This document shows positions 1-9,294 of a stretch of 64,000 bases of DNA, one piece after another (position 1 is the stretch's first letter; each line of letters starts with the position of its first letter). Position numbers and translations under genes: made by a program. The notes beneath the pieces were generated by a model, which made no database searches, was not told the origin of the DNA, and saw nothing but the letters and a program-made list of their open reading frames with translations. Origin of the DNA: Treponema sp. OMZ 787 (lineage in GTDB: Bacteria; Spirochaetota; Spirochaetia; Treponematales; Treponemataceae); contig NZ_CP051198.1 of NCBI RefSeq assembly GCF_024181225.1, forward strand, positions 2,666,001 through 2,730,000, written 5' to 3'.

Positions 1-3000
1 CGACAGTAAGCTCCAATGCGGTCAGCTTTGTGGGGTGATAAGATGTACCGCGAAGAACTACCGTACCGGAAACATCGGATTCACCGGCTCCGGTAGAAAC
101 CTTCTTAATCTCAATATGCCCCTTTGTTCTGTCATTGGATGCAAGACTGTTATCATCTTCCGCATTCCAATAGAAGGGAGAGATAAATACCGAGGGCTTA
201 CGGGTATCATTGGTTTTTACGTTAAGCGTTACATTAAGCGTTAATTTACGTCCGGGATCGCCTACAGCACCGTCCGTAAGAACAATAACAAATTTTCGGT
301 TATCGCCGTCAGATATTTGACCGGCAGCAAAATCCGACGGCACAAAGTCGATTGCACCCGCGGTAAGACTTCCGCTTTTGACGGCAGTATCGAGAGCCCA
401 AGGATCAGCCGAAGTAGCTGCAACTTTATACAGAGTAAAGTTTCTTGTCGTACCCTGTCCGCCTTCCAATGCAAACTTGATTTGAGACTTGTCCGCTTTT
501 TTAAGGGTAAATTCCTTTGTTATATCAAGCGTTTGACTGTAATTTTGAACCGAGTCGAGGCTTCCGTCACCGGCCTTTGTTACCGTTTCCACCAAGCCGG
601 ACGTTGTATCATTTGAATAATTGTTGTTGCCGTTTAAGTCGGTACTAAAGCTTACATTTGTAATCTTTAAGGGTTTATTGCGCACAAAAACATCGCACGA
701 GTACACATCGCCTGTATTGCCCGCATCATCGGCAGGTGTCAACTTTAATATATGCTTACCGTCGTCAAGAGTGTTTGTTTGTACCGCATGTGTAAAGCTT
801 ACAAAGTTCCCGCTTTCGGGGTCAAACCTGGTAATTGAACCCGTATCCGTACTGCCGAATTCAATTTTTATTGTCTTTGTTTTGGAGCCCGTATCGTAGG
901 CAAAACCCTGTAGTTGATAGTTTGTACTCGTCCTATCGAATACGATTGGGTTTTGTTCAAGCAGAATACAGGCTGCCGAAGAAGCAAAATCGGCTGTAGA
1001 TGCAAACTCGGCACGGGCATAGCTGCCTTGGGCGGTAAGATTGGTTACCTTAACTGCCTTTGCAGAACCGTTTTTTGTTTCCGCAAACAGGACAAGGTTC
1101 TCAAGATTCTTTTTAAGCCGATCAACCGCTTGCTGTACCGTTTCAGTACCTTCGAGGTTTACTAAAACACCGGAAGCGGCAGAATCCGTAAAAGCCGCCT
1201 TATTAAACTTACCGGCCGCCCGCCCGAATACGGCAGCAGGCTTACTGTTATCGTATTTGAGCATTATCTTTGACTTAACGGTTTGGTAATCTTGCGTTCG
1301 TCCGTCCGTTGCCGTAATATCAAATTCGATATAACCCGATTTTTGCTCATATCCATTTGTTTTTATCGGCACGGTAAAGGAATATCCCGAATCCGAACCG
1401 TCTGTAATGGCTGTAGGAGACGGGTTAAAACCGTTAGTAGTGCCGCTTGTATTAAGAGATTGCACTCCGGCAGGAACAGACTCGCTTGCAGCATGAAGAT
1501 CGTTTTTAATACCGCTGTTATGCTTTACCTTTCCGGTTATATTGAAACCGTTCCCCTTAATCCACTTTCCGTTCGGAGCATAATTTTCACCGTTCAATTT
1601 TATCTCGTAGAACTCTGCAACATCCTTACTCAGTATAAATTTACGTTCGGCAGACCAATCCCCGTCGGTGCCGACATTATTTTTTCCTTTCACACGCAGA
1701 TATACCGCTACGGATTTAGTAGATGAAGGAAGAGGAGCAAATATGCCATTACGTACAGCCTGCGTTAAAACATGATTCCAATACTGTATACCTGTGCTGT
1801 TTGCCGCAATTACATGACCGCTGCCGTAATCCTTACCGTCAAGCATCCAAGACGTACCGAAACTCTGCCCGTCTTTTCTTAACTGTAAGGTTATTTCCGT
1901 TACAAACTTACCGGAAGCGGGATTTGCAACAGATGCCGAACCGCTTATTACAACATCACCGCCGATAGATTCTCCGGTTTCTACACCGGCTTTCATTACC
2001 TTTTTAGGCGAAACAACAGCCAGTGTAGGCGTTCCTCCGTTGGGGTCAAATTTAATCTTATATGTCTTTTCCTCACTGACATTGCCTGCATTGTCCTCAC
2101 CTTTTATGGTAATGGGCAAAATATGAATTGAGCTGCTTCCTGAAGGTCCGATAACACTTGTCAATCCCTTATACTTGGAAATATCGGGGATTTTCACTGT
2201 CCATGAAGAAGCGGTTCTGACAAGAGAACTGAACTCCTCACTACCGTGATTATGGGCTGTTCCATAAGAGTAATTTGTATCGTCTTTTTCACCTATCTTA
2301 AACACGATAGTTTCCGTCTTTACACCCGAAGCCCGTCCGTTACCCGGAGCTGTATCGCCGATAAGACCCGACAGATTTATCTCGTTAAAGTAAATGCCGT
2401 CCAAGACAGGCGACTGGTGTTCAATAGCGGGAGCTGTAAAGTCGATTATAACGGGTACCGATATTTCATTGGTGAAACCGGATTTATCCGTTGCAATGAT
2501 TTTTATATCGGGATTTCCCTCGGCGGAATCGGGCAAAGTTACATTCGTTATATCCCAAGCTTCATAATCGCCGTCATTTGCACTCGGATTAGCTGTTCCG
2601 TTTTGAACCGCTCCTGATCCGATACTGAGGCTTACACTTGCTATACCGTCAGCGATGTCGTCTTTTACCCATACCCTAAAAGATGCGGTCTTACTGTTTT
2701 TATTGCCTATAACGGCATTTGCACCGAAGAGAGTGCCGTTATTACCGGAGGGGAAAGAACTGCCCAATACAAAGCTGTGTGCCTGTGCTTTGAATGAGGG
2801 TTTGTGCGTATCCAGCTTAAACGTTATATTTTTGTCTTTTGCAGCCGTTATCTCATCTTTAGCCCCTATCACCTTGGGTCTCTTTAAGCTATTTCCGATT
2901 ATTCCGTTATTAAATTCTGTACCTGCTGCATCCGTTACTGTAAAGTTTAGGGTAATATCACCATCGGCGATACCGCTCGGAATCTCATAGGTCCATATTG

Positions 3001-6000
3001 AACCGCCTGACAAGGATGTTACAGATTCATATACTCCGTTACCGACTTTTATCTTAAGATTAGTTAAATCTACACTTCCGTCATCGTCGGTTACGGTTCC
3101 GCTAAGAGTCCGTGAGCCGGTAAGACTTGCGGAAGCGATGTTTGTAAAACTGTTTACCCTTATAACAGGGCGGTCTGCATCCTGATTTATTTTTAAGGTA
3201 AATGGCCGTTCTGTTTTGTTTCCGGCCTTATCTTCGACAATAGCCTTTAGCTTTAAATCGGCATTATCAGTGTATGCGGTTGTATCAAGCTTAAACGACC
3301 AGTTGTAGGCATCAGGAACCGTAAATTCGGTATTACCGATTACACCGGTCAATGCCGTATTGCCGGTATCATCTTTCACAATCTTAATACTCTTCGCAGC
3401 CTTTGTATCGCTTATTGAACCGCTTATCGTAATCGTTTTATTGATATTAGAAGCGGTATACGAATTATTGCTATCCAAACGCGGAGAAGTAAAGCTTACC
3501 GAGGGATCTTCCTTATCAAGAATAAAAGAACCGTCTAATGTTGTTATTCTATGAGGAGCGGGACCGTCTTTGACTATAATCTTAATTTTTTTTACTTCAT
3601 TATTTGTATCCCAAGTTGTAAGTTCGCTTAAGCTGCTTAAATCGGCAATCCAAGTACCGCTTATATTTGAGGCAGGTATAGGAGAAGGTTTCGTTATCTT
3701 ATTGTCAGCAAGTTTAACACCGTTGACTGTAACCTCAACGGACTCAATTTTTCTTCCCTCAACTTGCGTTTTTGCCTTTATTTCAAGTTTTACCTGATTT
3801 TTGTTACCTTTCCCAAGAACAACAGTGGTATCGGCTTTTAAGTCATGGTTATATGCAGGAATATCTTTCATTTTTACACGTACATCTTCTATGAGAGGTG
3901 CAGAACTATTGACCTTGTAAGGACCTTCCCGCTTATACGTTATGTTTCCGACACCGTCATAAAACCATAAATGGACATAATTCTCCGTTTCATGATTAAA
4001 ATAGATATTCGCTTCCCACTTATAAGCAGTTTCACTTCCCGAAGGAGCGGTCAGCTTTGCTAAAGCCTCACTCGGAGTACCGGGTTCAGTAGTATCCTTA
4101 TTCGTCATCCAGGTTACCTTGGAAATACCCGACCCCTTTGTGTTACCCAGTACGGAAGATATGGGCTCATCCGACACCGTTCCTTTAAAAGTATAAGACC
4201 ATTCACTGAATTCGGCTATACCGGTCGCAGGCTGCGTTAAGACGCGTTCGGCAGGTTTTGTTTTATCAACAATAAAAGACAATTCACGCAAAGCGGACTT
4301 TCCTGTTTCACTGTCTTCGGCTTTGATCGTTATCGTGTGCCTGCCTTCATTGGCTCCCGTATTTATCCCTATTTCATATTTTTTTACGGTAGCAGTAGCC
4401 GATAGAGGACTTATCTCCTGAGGGGTTAAACTGTTGTTATCAAGCCAATAGTACACTTTTCCGTTAGTGCTGTCCAAATTTTCTACGTCGGCCTTAACCG
4501 TAAACGTAACATTATCCTTTTGATATTTTTCAATCGGTTCGGTATATATAACCGGGGCCTGTGCCGAAAGTTCAAATTTAATAATAGATGCATAGCCCGT
4601 TCGTTCCGTATCGGAAAGCATAGGATCAAAACCGTCATTACCTGCCGCATCTTTTCCGGTTATATCTATACGATATACTCCGGATCTAAAACCGTTCGGC
4701 AGTTGACGCTCTATTTTTATAATTTCACCGATTGTAATACCTTTTTGATGTTCCGTATTGGTGGGATCAAACTGAACATCAGCGGGACCATCTCCGTCTC
4801 CCGACGCATTAAAAAGCACAACCTTTGTTATCTCAGGATTTGTTGTATAATTATCGGCTTTTAATGAAGCAAGCTGTTCCTCCTCGGTATTTCCCTTTCC
4901 CTTGTATAATACGATTTTTATTTTTTTATCTTTGATACCCTGAAAGGTATTATTCGAAAGAAGAGATATTTTATCTTTATTCTGGTATAATTCAACAGTT
5001 AAATTGCTCCCCTGTGCATATACTACTTTAGGTATGCCGGAAACCGAACTTATGTCCGAAGAAACAACGCTGGAACCTATAATTTTAAAGCCGGGGGTTT
5101 TATTAGGATCCAAATTAAAGGTTGTGTATTTAACAGTATTGTTTTCTCCCGAAACAAAAATACGTTTTTCTTTTAAAGCATCCAAAGCATCATTATCTTT
5201 TGAAAGTTTATCAATCAATTTCTCATGTTCCGAACCAGAAGCATTTCCCTTCTTCCCTGCAAAATAATCGTGTATAACCTTTGCAGTATATCCCTTTGAC
5301 AATACATCTTTTTCGATATTGTTTTTGATATAATAAAATTCGGATCTGTTTCCCGGAAAATCTTCGGAAGCGGTTGAAGACCCGTCGTATACGCGGGCAT
5401 CATCGCTTAAAATCAGTTTGCCCTTAACAGGATTCACAACCGGATTGCCCTGTACTGCCTGTAAAGCGGCATAATCGGAACCGGTTTCAGGATTTTCATG
5501 TTCTGCCATTACGATATTTACACTGCTTTCTTTATTTCCCTTTACAATCTTTTTAATGGAAGCATATTCATCCGGAAAACTGAATCCGATTTTTTCGAGG
5601 GAGTGAATATCGCCTGCTTCACCTACAATGCGCAGTTTGGAGCCGTATGCCTCAGAGAGCTGTCCCGATACTCCCGTATCAAGGGTTGAAGGGCGGGAAG
5701 CAATAAACACGGGCGGTGTATTGTCTATCTTGTAGGTTTTATCTAAAAAGGCCGGTTTACCCTGTTTATCGGTAATGGTTATTTTTGCCTCGTATTCGCC
5801 GTCGGGGATGGGATAGTCCTTTATAAGCCCTCTAGAATCTTTATAAACATCGGTATCATTATTTATTTCAATTTCCCAGTTTACCCCTCCGCCCCCAGTC
5901 GGTATCAGTTTTCCAGAAAAAGATCTTGTTGTTGCCTTGGTTTCTTTATTTGTAAACACAACCGAAACAGATGTTACTTCTTCATCATCAGAAGCTGTTC

Positions 6001-6175
6001 CTTTAATAATAAAAGAGCCTCTTATAGGGTTTTCTCCTGTTGGAGGATAAGTAATCACCCCTTTAGGAGGCAGAATATCTACCTGACCGCCTAAAGACGG
6101 TTTACATGTCAATAATGTTATAACCGTAAATAAACTTAATAATAATAACCTTAAATATTTTTTATTTTTTTTCAT
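1..6175 (-). CDS. Giant Ig-repeat surface lipoprotein, 3' end outside window (partial)
   Basis: The reading frame is open from an ATG at 6175 to the left edge, giving more than 2,050 residues without a stop. The N-terminus has a lysine-rich start, a hydrophobic stretch and a lipobox-like LLTC at about residues 21-24, so it should be a spirochaetal lipoprotein. A strong ribosome binding site (AGGGGG) lies 6 bases before the ATG. The protein is nearly identical at the N-terminus to the 2105-residue protein encoded at 55586-61903 and is built of the same Ig-like repeats with recurring 'GTxxD' strands and the phrase NTPPVF near residue 150. The last residues in the window align with about residue 1370-1400 of that paralogue, so this protein is probably considerably longer than 2,105 residues. 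Function unknown; surface adhesin or antigen is an inference. Confidence 0.85.
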   Translation of the reverse strand, partial: MKKNKKYLRLLLLSLFTVITLLTCKPSLGGQVDILPPKGVITYPPTGENPIRGSFIIKGTASDDEEVTSVSVVFTNKETKATTRSFSGKLIPTGGGGVNWEIEINNDTDVYKDSRGLIKDYPIPDGEYEAKITITDKQGKPAFLDKTYKIDNTPPVFIASRPSTLDTGVSGQLSEAYGSKLRIVGEAGDIHSLEKIGFSFPDEYASIKKIVKGNKESSVNIVMAEHENPETGSDYAALQAVQGNPVVNPVKGKLILSDDARVYDGSSTASEDFPGNRSEFYYIKNNIEKDVLSKGYTAKVIHDYFAGKKGNASGSEHEKLIDKLSKDNDALDALKEKRIFVSGENNTVKYTTFNLDPNKTPGFKIIGSSVVSSDISSVSGIPKVVYAQGSNLTVELYQNKDKISLLSNNTFQGIKDKKIKIVLYKGKGNTEEEQLASLKADNYTTNPEITKVVLFNASGDGDGPADVQFDPTNTEHQKGITIGEIIKIERQLPNGFRSGVYRIDITGKDAAGNDGFDPMLSDTERTGYASIIKFELSAQAPVIYTEPIEKYQKDNVTFTVKADVENLDSTNGKVYYWLDNNSLTPQEISPLSATATVKKYEIGINTGANEGRHTITIKAEDSETGKSALRELSFIVDKTKPAERVLTQPATGIAEFSEWSYTFKGTVSDEPISSVLGNTKGSGISKVTWMTNKDTTEPGTPSEALAKLTAPSGSETAYKWEANIYFNHETENYVHLWFYDGVGNITYKREGPYKVNSSAPLIEDVRVKMKDIPAYNHDLKADTTVVLGKGNKNQVKLEIKAKTQVEGRKIESVEVTVNGVKLADNKITKPSPIPASNISGTWIADLSSLSELTTWDTNNEVKKIKIIVKDGPAPHRITTLDGSFILDKEDPSVSFTSPRLDSNNSYTASNINKTITISGSISDTKAAKSIKIVKDDTGNTALTGVIGNTEFTVPDAYNWSFKLDTTAYTDNADLKLKAIVEDKAGNKTERPFTLKINQDADRPVIRVNSFTNIASASLTGSRTLSGTVTDDDGSVDLTNLKIKVGNGVYESVTSLSGGSIWTYEIPSGIADGDITLNFTVTDAAGTEFNNGIIGNSLKRPKVIGAKDEITAAKDKNITFKLDTHKPSFKAQAHSFVLGSSFPSGNNGTLFGANAVIGNKNSKTASFRVWVKDDIADGIASVSLSIGSGAVQNGTANPSANDGDYEAWDITNVTLPDSAEGNPDIKIIATDKSGFTNEISVPVIIDFTAPAIEHQSPVLDGIYFNEINLSGLIGDTAPGNGRASGVKTETIVFKIGEKDDTNYSYGTAHNHGSEEFSSLVRTASSWTVKIPDISKYKGLTSVIGPSGSSSIHILPITIKGEDNAGNVSEEKTYKIKFDPNGGTPTLAVVSPKKVMKAGVETGESIGGDVVISGSASVANPASGKFVTEITLQLRKDGQSFGTSWMLDGKDYGSGHVIAANSTGIQYWNHVLTQAVRNGIFAPLPSSTKSVAVYLRVKGKNNVGTDGDWSAERKFILSKDVAEFYEIKLNGENYAPNGKWIKGNGFNITGKVKHNSGIKNDLHAASESVPAGVQSLNTSGTTNGFNPSPTAITDGSDSGYSFTVPIKTNGYEQKSGYIEFDITATDGRTQDYQTVKSKIMLKYDNSKPAAVFGRAAGKFNKAAFTDSAASGVLVNLEGTETVQQAVDRLKKNLENLVLFAETKNGSAKAVKVTNLTAQGSYARAEFASTADFASSAACILLEQNPIVFDRTSTNYQLQGFAYDTGSKTKTIKIEFGSTDTGSITRFDPESGNFVSFTHAVQTNTLDDGKHILKLTPADDAGNTGDVYSCDVFVRNKPLKITNVSFSTDLNGNNNYSNDTTSGLVETVTKAGDGSLDSVQNYSQTLDITKEFTLKKADKSQIKFALEGGQGTTRNFTLYKVAATSADPWALDTAVKSGSLTAGAIDFVPSDFAAGQISDGDNRKFVIVLTDGAVGDPGRKLTLNVTLNVKTNDTRKPSVFISPFYWNAEDDNSLASNDRTKGHIEIKKVSTGAGESDVSGTVVLRGTSYHPTKLTALELTV

Positions 6176-6191
6176 TTTTTACCCCCTAACT

Positions 6192-6338
6192 CTAAAATAT
6201 ATCAAACCTCGTACCAAACAATACGCCAAGCATCACAGATTTTATACCTAAAGGTCTTCCGCTCTGAGTTTCCGTAAACAGCTGCTTAATTTAAAACAAA
6301 CATATCCTGTTTTAGATACAGGTTCTCTTTCTATAGCA
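6192..6338 (-). pseudogene. Deletion remnant of the Ig-repeat/beta-barrel partner gene
   Basis: Read on the minus strand, this stretch contains three short pieces of the gene at 61919-64000 in the correct order but fused by deletions and in shifted frames. They are EREPVSKTGYVCFKL, then LFTETQSGRP, then GIKSVMLGVLFGTRFDIF and a stop. The intact copy has VERVPVSKTGYVCFKLNS, LFTETQSGRPQV and GIKSLMPNVSFGIRFDIF at the matching places. The remnant sits immediately upstream of the left lipoprotein gene, just as the intact gene sits upstream of the right one. This indicates that a duplicated two-gene unit lost most of its first gene. No function is expected. Confidence 0.8.
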
Positions 6339-6412
6339 AAAAAGCCTGCATTAAAGGCTTCAATTATTTTTATTCGCCTTTGTCTATTCTGCAATTTACC
6401 TAATCCATACAT
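6248..6412 (-). CDS. Possible 54-residue ORF through the remnant
   Basis: An ATG at 6412 opens a 54-codon frame ending at 6248. An AGGAG lies about 11 bases upstream of the ATG, which is long for a ribosome binding site, and a closer ATG in another frame gives only five codons. The middle of the peptide is the EREPVSKTGYVCFKL piece of the remnant, and the end is out-of-frame remnant sequence. It is most likely a chance product of the deletions rather than a gene. Confidence 0.15.
   Translation of the reverse strand: MYGLGKLQNRQRRIKIIEAFNAGFFAIEREPVSKTGYVCFKLSSCLRKLRAEDL
6338..6360 (-). terminator. Hairpin terminator between fliP and the lipoprotein gene
   Basis: AAGCCT (6342-6347) pairs with AGGCTT (6355-6360). 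On the minus strand the stem is followed by a T-run reading TTTTGC. It lies downstream of fliP and upstream of the lipoprotein gene, so it would separate the two transcription units. A weaker dyad, CCGATA/TATCGG, lies at 6446-6460. Confidence 0.45.
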
Positions 6413-6505
6413 ATCATAAATTGCTCCTGTAATCTTACAATTTAACCGATAGATTATCGGCTAAAAAATACATAATCTTTAATATATCCAACTTAAAATG
6501 AAAAA

Positions 6506-6535
6506 TTTATAGATATAAATATGTTTGCAATACAA
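6506..6535 (-). promoter_or_regulatory. Possible sigma-70 promoter in the fliP-lipoprotein spacer
   Basis: On the minus strand TTGTAT (6530-6535) and TATAAA (6506-6511) are separated by 18 bases. The rest of the 415-base spacer 6176-6590 holds the remnant, the hairpins and very AT-rich DNA. The promoter is a plausible start for the left lipoprotein gene, but the AT content makes chance matches likely. Confidence 0.25.
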
Positions 6536-6590
6536 TATACACACAAAATGTCTATAATATCAAGAGATTTTAATATTTTTGGGAAAGATT

Positions 6591-7406
6591 CTATAAAAAA
6601 GATTCGAATAATTTACCGAAAAGTAGACCCCAGCCGTCAACCATAACAAAAAGAATCAATTTAAACGGCATAGAAATCTGTACAGGGGGAAGCATGATCA
6701 TACCCATCGACATAAGTATACTGGCTACAATCATATCTATAATAATAAAAGGAAGGTATAAAAATATTCCGATTTGAAAAGCTATTGTAAGCTCATGCAG
6801 GATAAAGGCAGCAATTAAAATATGAGTCGGCACATCTGCAAGTGTATTGGGTTTAGGCAGTTTAGACATGGCCATAAATGTGCGGATATGTGCGGGATTT
6901 TTTTGCATTTGCTTGTACATAAAATACCGCATCGGCTTTTCTGCCTCCCTATAAGCCTCTTCTATTCCGATTTGTCCCTGACTCATAGGCTTATAAGAAT
7001 TATTGTAGATCTGGGTAAAGGTCGGCCACATAATAAACAGGGTTAAAAAGAAGGCAATGCCGTTTAAAACCTGAGTCGGCGGCACTTGCTGAAGCGATAA
7101 GGCCCTTTTCACAAAGTCTAAAACAATACTCAACCGCAAAAAGCTCGTCATCAATAACAAGATGCTGGGAGCTATCGAAATAAGAGTAATAAAAACTAAA
7201 AGCTGAACGGAAAAGGCAACATCCTGATTTGTCGAAGGCTCTCTTATCGAAAAGTCGATAAAAGGAATTCTTCCGGCCTGCCTGTTAGGATCGGCATCAG
7301 TTCTTCCGGGAGTAGTTCCATCGGGAAAAGAGGCTTGCGAGAATACTTGAACCGGAATAAAAAGAATCATACCGAAAAAGATTAGAATTAAAAGCTTTCT
7401 TTTCAT
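6591..7406 (-). CDS. fliP: Flagellar export gate protein FliP
   Basis: The 271-residue product is a core membrane protein of the flagellar type III export gate, where FliP forms the pore with FliQ and FliR. It begins with a cleavable-looking signal (about residues 1-24), as in other FliP proteins. It carries the typical FliP block with SIAPSILLLMTSFLRLSIVL around residues 75-95, then further hydrophobic segments and a conserved end (PFKLILFVMVDGWGLL). The start overlaps the fliO stop by four bases, so the two are translationally coupled. This is the last gene of the operon here. The usual next gene, fliQ, is absent, although the FliP C-terminus looks complete. Confidence 0.95.
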   Translation of the reverse strand: MKRKLLILIFFGMILFIPVQVFSQASFPDGTTPGRTDADPNRQAGRIPFIDFSIREPSTNQDVAFSVQLLVFITLISIAPSILLLMTSFLRLSIVLDFVKRALSLQQVPPTQVLNGIAFFLTLFIMWPTFTQIYNNSYKPMSQGQIGIEEAYREAEKPMRYFMYKQMQKNPAHIRTFMAMSKLPKPNTLADVPTHILIAAFILHELTIAFQIGIFLYLPFIIIDMIVASILMSMGMIMLPPVQISMPFKLILFVMVDGWGLLFGKLFESFL

Positions 7407-8062
7407 TCTGTTTCCTCCGGTACACGAGCCTTAGCTGCATTACTAAGCCTTTCTCTTTGTGCTTCAAAGAAACTTGCATCAATGCCCTTGTTTTTAGCAC
7501 CCTTAAAAACAGATGACAGCATAGAAGCAAAATCTTGTCTGGGAGCCGAGCTTCGTCTTTCTGCATCCAAATTCATGGTATCGACAAGGGTTTTATCTTC
7601 AACTTCCCCTATCATGTTTATAGAAGAATCCGTAACACCTACAATGTAGGCTTTTTCTCCCAAGGTAACCACATGAATACTTTTGCCTTGAGCAAGAGTA
7701 ATTGAGGCAACGCTTTTTAAATACGGACTATCGGAAGAAAAAGAAAGTGAGGACTTTTTTAAAAATTTCAGCACAACATATGCCAAAATACATACTATAA
7801 CTAAGGAAACAAGAACCTGTAACAGGTTTGAAACAGGCGATTGAGCTCTTTCTGCAACATTCAAATCAAAGGCATTTTCATTTCCGGCAGGGGCAGTATT
7901 TCCCTCATTTCTTTCGACATTTTCCTTTGTACCTGCATCCAATAAAATTCCCGATTCGGAAGGTAATGAATTATCGTTTTTAGAAACTCCGTCAGTTTCT
8001 GCAAACAACGACACCGACAACAAAAAGAAAAGAATAAAAGACAGCTTTTTCCCCAAGCTCAT
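7403..8062 (-). CDS. fliO: Flagellar biosynthesis protein FliO/FliZ
   Basis: The product has 219 residues, with a signal-like N-terminus (1-21), a low-complexity acidic periplasmic stretch, one membrane span at about 78-100 and a cytoplasmic FliO-type domain. That domain contains ASITLAQGKSIHVVTLGEKA, which is characteristic of the family. FliO stabilises assembly of the FliP ring. The position directly before fliP and the four-base overlap with it agree with this. The sequence is poorly conserved across phyla, so the call rests on the domain pattern plus gene order. Confidence 0.85.
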   Translation of the reverse strand: MSLGKKLSFILFFLLSVSLFAETDGVSKNDNSLPSESGILLDAGTKENVERNEGNTAPAGNENAFDLNVAERAQSPVSNLLQVLVSLVIVCILAYVVLKFLKKSSLSFSSDSPYLKSVASITLAQGKSIHVVTLGEKAYIVGVTDSSINMIGEVEDKTLVDTMNLDAERRSSAPRQDFASMLSSVFKGAKNKGIDASFFEAQRERLSNAAKARVPEETE

Positions 8063-8088
8063 TAAAGGCCCCCACCCGATTTTTAGTT

Positions 8089-9294
8089 TTATATATCCGC
8101 AATACGCTCAGCCGGAGATAAAATCTCGGTTATACGGACACCGAAACTTTCTTCTATAACCACAACCTCTCCCTTGGCTATAGGCTTGTGGTTTACAAGA
8201 ACATCTACAGGTTCACCGGCAAGTTTATCAAGCTCAATAATATGCCCTTCACCCATTCCAAGGATTTCTTTAATCATGCGTTTTGTTCGTCCTAATTCTA
8301 CGGTCATTTCCATGTAAACATCCATGATAAGACCGATATTACCCTGCTCCTCCTGACTTACAAAACCCTGAAGGGGCGGAAATTGAACAGGCTGAACACT
8401 GGCGCCCATTCCCATTTGAGGCATCATGCCCATATTATTCATAGCCTGCATACTTCCTCCTTGCTGAGGCGATCCTTGGGGCATACCGGAACCGAACATT
8501 TGCTGTGCAGGGCCGCCTGCTTGCATAGTCCCCATCTGCATTCCGCCCATCATTCCGTTTTGCATTGCACCCATATTTTGCATACCTCCCATTGCAGCCA
8601 TACCCTGCATTCCGGCATCACCGCCGGCACCTTGCATTGAAGGATCAGGGCCTGCAATTGTAGAGGCGATTTTATCGACAACATCCTCAGGAAGAATCTC
8701 CCACAATTGATATGAAGAATCATCCAGCTTCACATTATAAGTTATGCTTACAAAGTTACGCTGAGGTAATCTCATCATCGCCTTAGGAACATGTGAAGAT
8801 TCTGCCGGAGCAGATGAAACACCGGCAAGTCCGGCACGCTCAAGGTAGCTAAGCTCAGTTCCTACATATTGAGCTATTGTTTCACTTATGACCGAAAGGG
8901 CCATGTCATCTATTTCTACGCTGTCTTCATGGTTTACCAAGCTGACTATTTTTTTTGCCAGCTCAGGGCTCATCATAAAGGCGTGATCACCGCTCATTGA
9001 TCCTGAAAAATCTATGAGGGTTGCAACAGTCATTTCGGATACTTTTCGTAAAAAAGTCTCTCGATCGGAAAGCTCGATAACCGGTTCAGAAATACTGACA
9101 TTTTTACCTGTCATAGACTCTAAATTAGAAGATAGACCCGGTATATTTTCTTTTGTAAATTGAAGCATGGCAGTTTTTTTAAAACTTGCCAAATCATCGC
9201 TTGCACCTGCAGCAGGGGCCGGTGAAATTCCGCCTCCGCCTACTCCGGATAACAAAGCATCTATTTCGTCTTGAGAAATTGAACCATCACTCAT
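8089..9294 (-). CDS. fliY: Flagellar switch protein FliY
   Basis: FliY is a C-ring switch component in spirochaetes and Firmicutes. I chose the ATG at 9294: AAGGAG sits at a proper distance from it, whereas the ATG at 9303 abuts the ribosome binding site. The first residues hold the EIDALLSG peptide, which resembles the CheY-P binding region of FliM. A CheC-like middle follows, and the C-terminal SpoA/FliN domain (about 320-400) carries the VDVLVNHKPIAKGEVVVIEE block. Between them is an unusual Met/Gly/Gln-rich linker of roughly 90 residues (about 225-310). The start overlaps the fliM stop by eight bases. Confidence 0.93.
   Translation of the reverse strand: MSDGSISQDEIDALLSGVGGGGISPAPAAGASDDLASFKKTAMLQFTKENIPGLSSNLESMTGKNVSISEPVIELSDRETFLRKVSEMTVATLIDFSGSMSGDHAFMMSPELAKKIVSLVNHEDSVEIDDMALSVISETIAQYVGTELSYLERAGLAGVSSAPAESSHVPKAMMRLPQRNFVSITYNVKLDDSSYQLWEILPEDVVDKIASTIAGPDPSMQGAGGDAGMQGMAAMGGMQNMGAMQNGMMGGMQMGTMQAGGPAQQMFGSGMPQGSPQQGGSMQAMNNMGMMPQMGMGASVQPVQFPPLQGFVSQEEQGNIGLIMDVYMEMTVELGRTKRMIKEILGMGEGHIIELDKLAGEPVDVLVNHKPIAKGEVVVIEESFGVRITEILSPAERIADI

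Noticed and set aside
8383-8640. His-rich 85-residue plus-strand frame
   Set aside because: It is antisense to the methionine-rich linker of fliY; CAT codons are the complement of ATG. No ribosome binding site.
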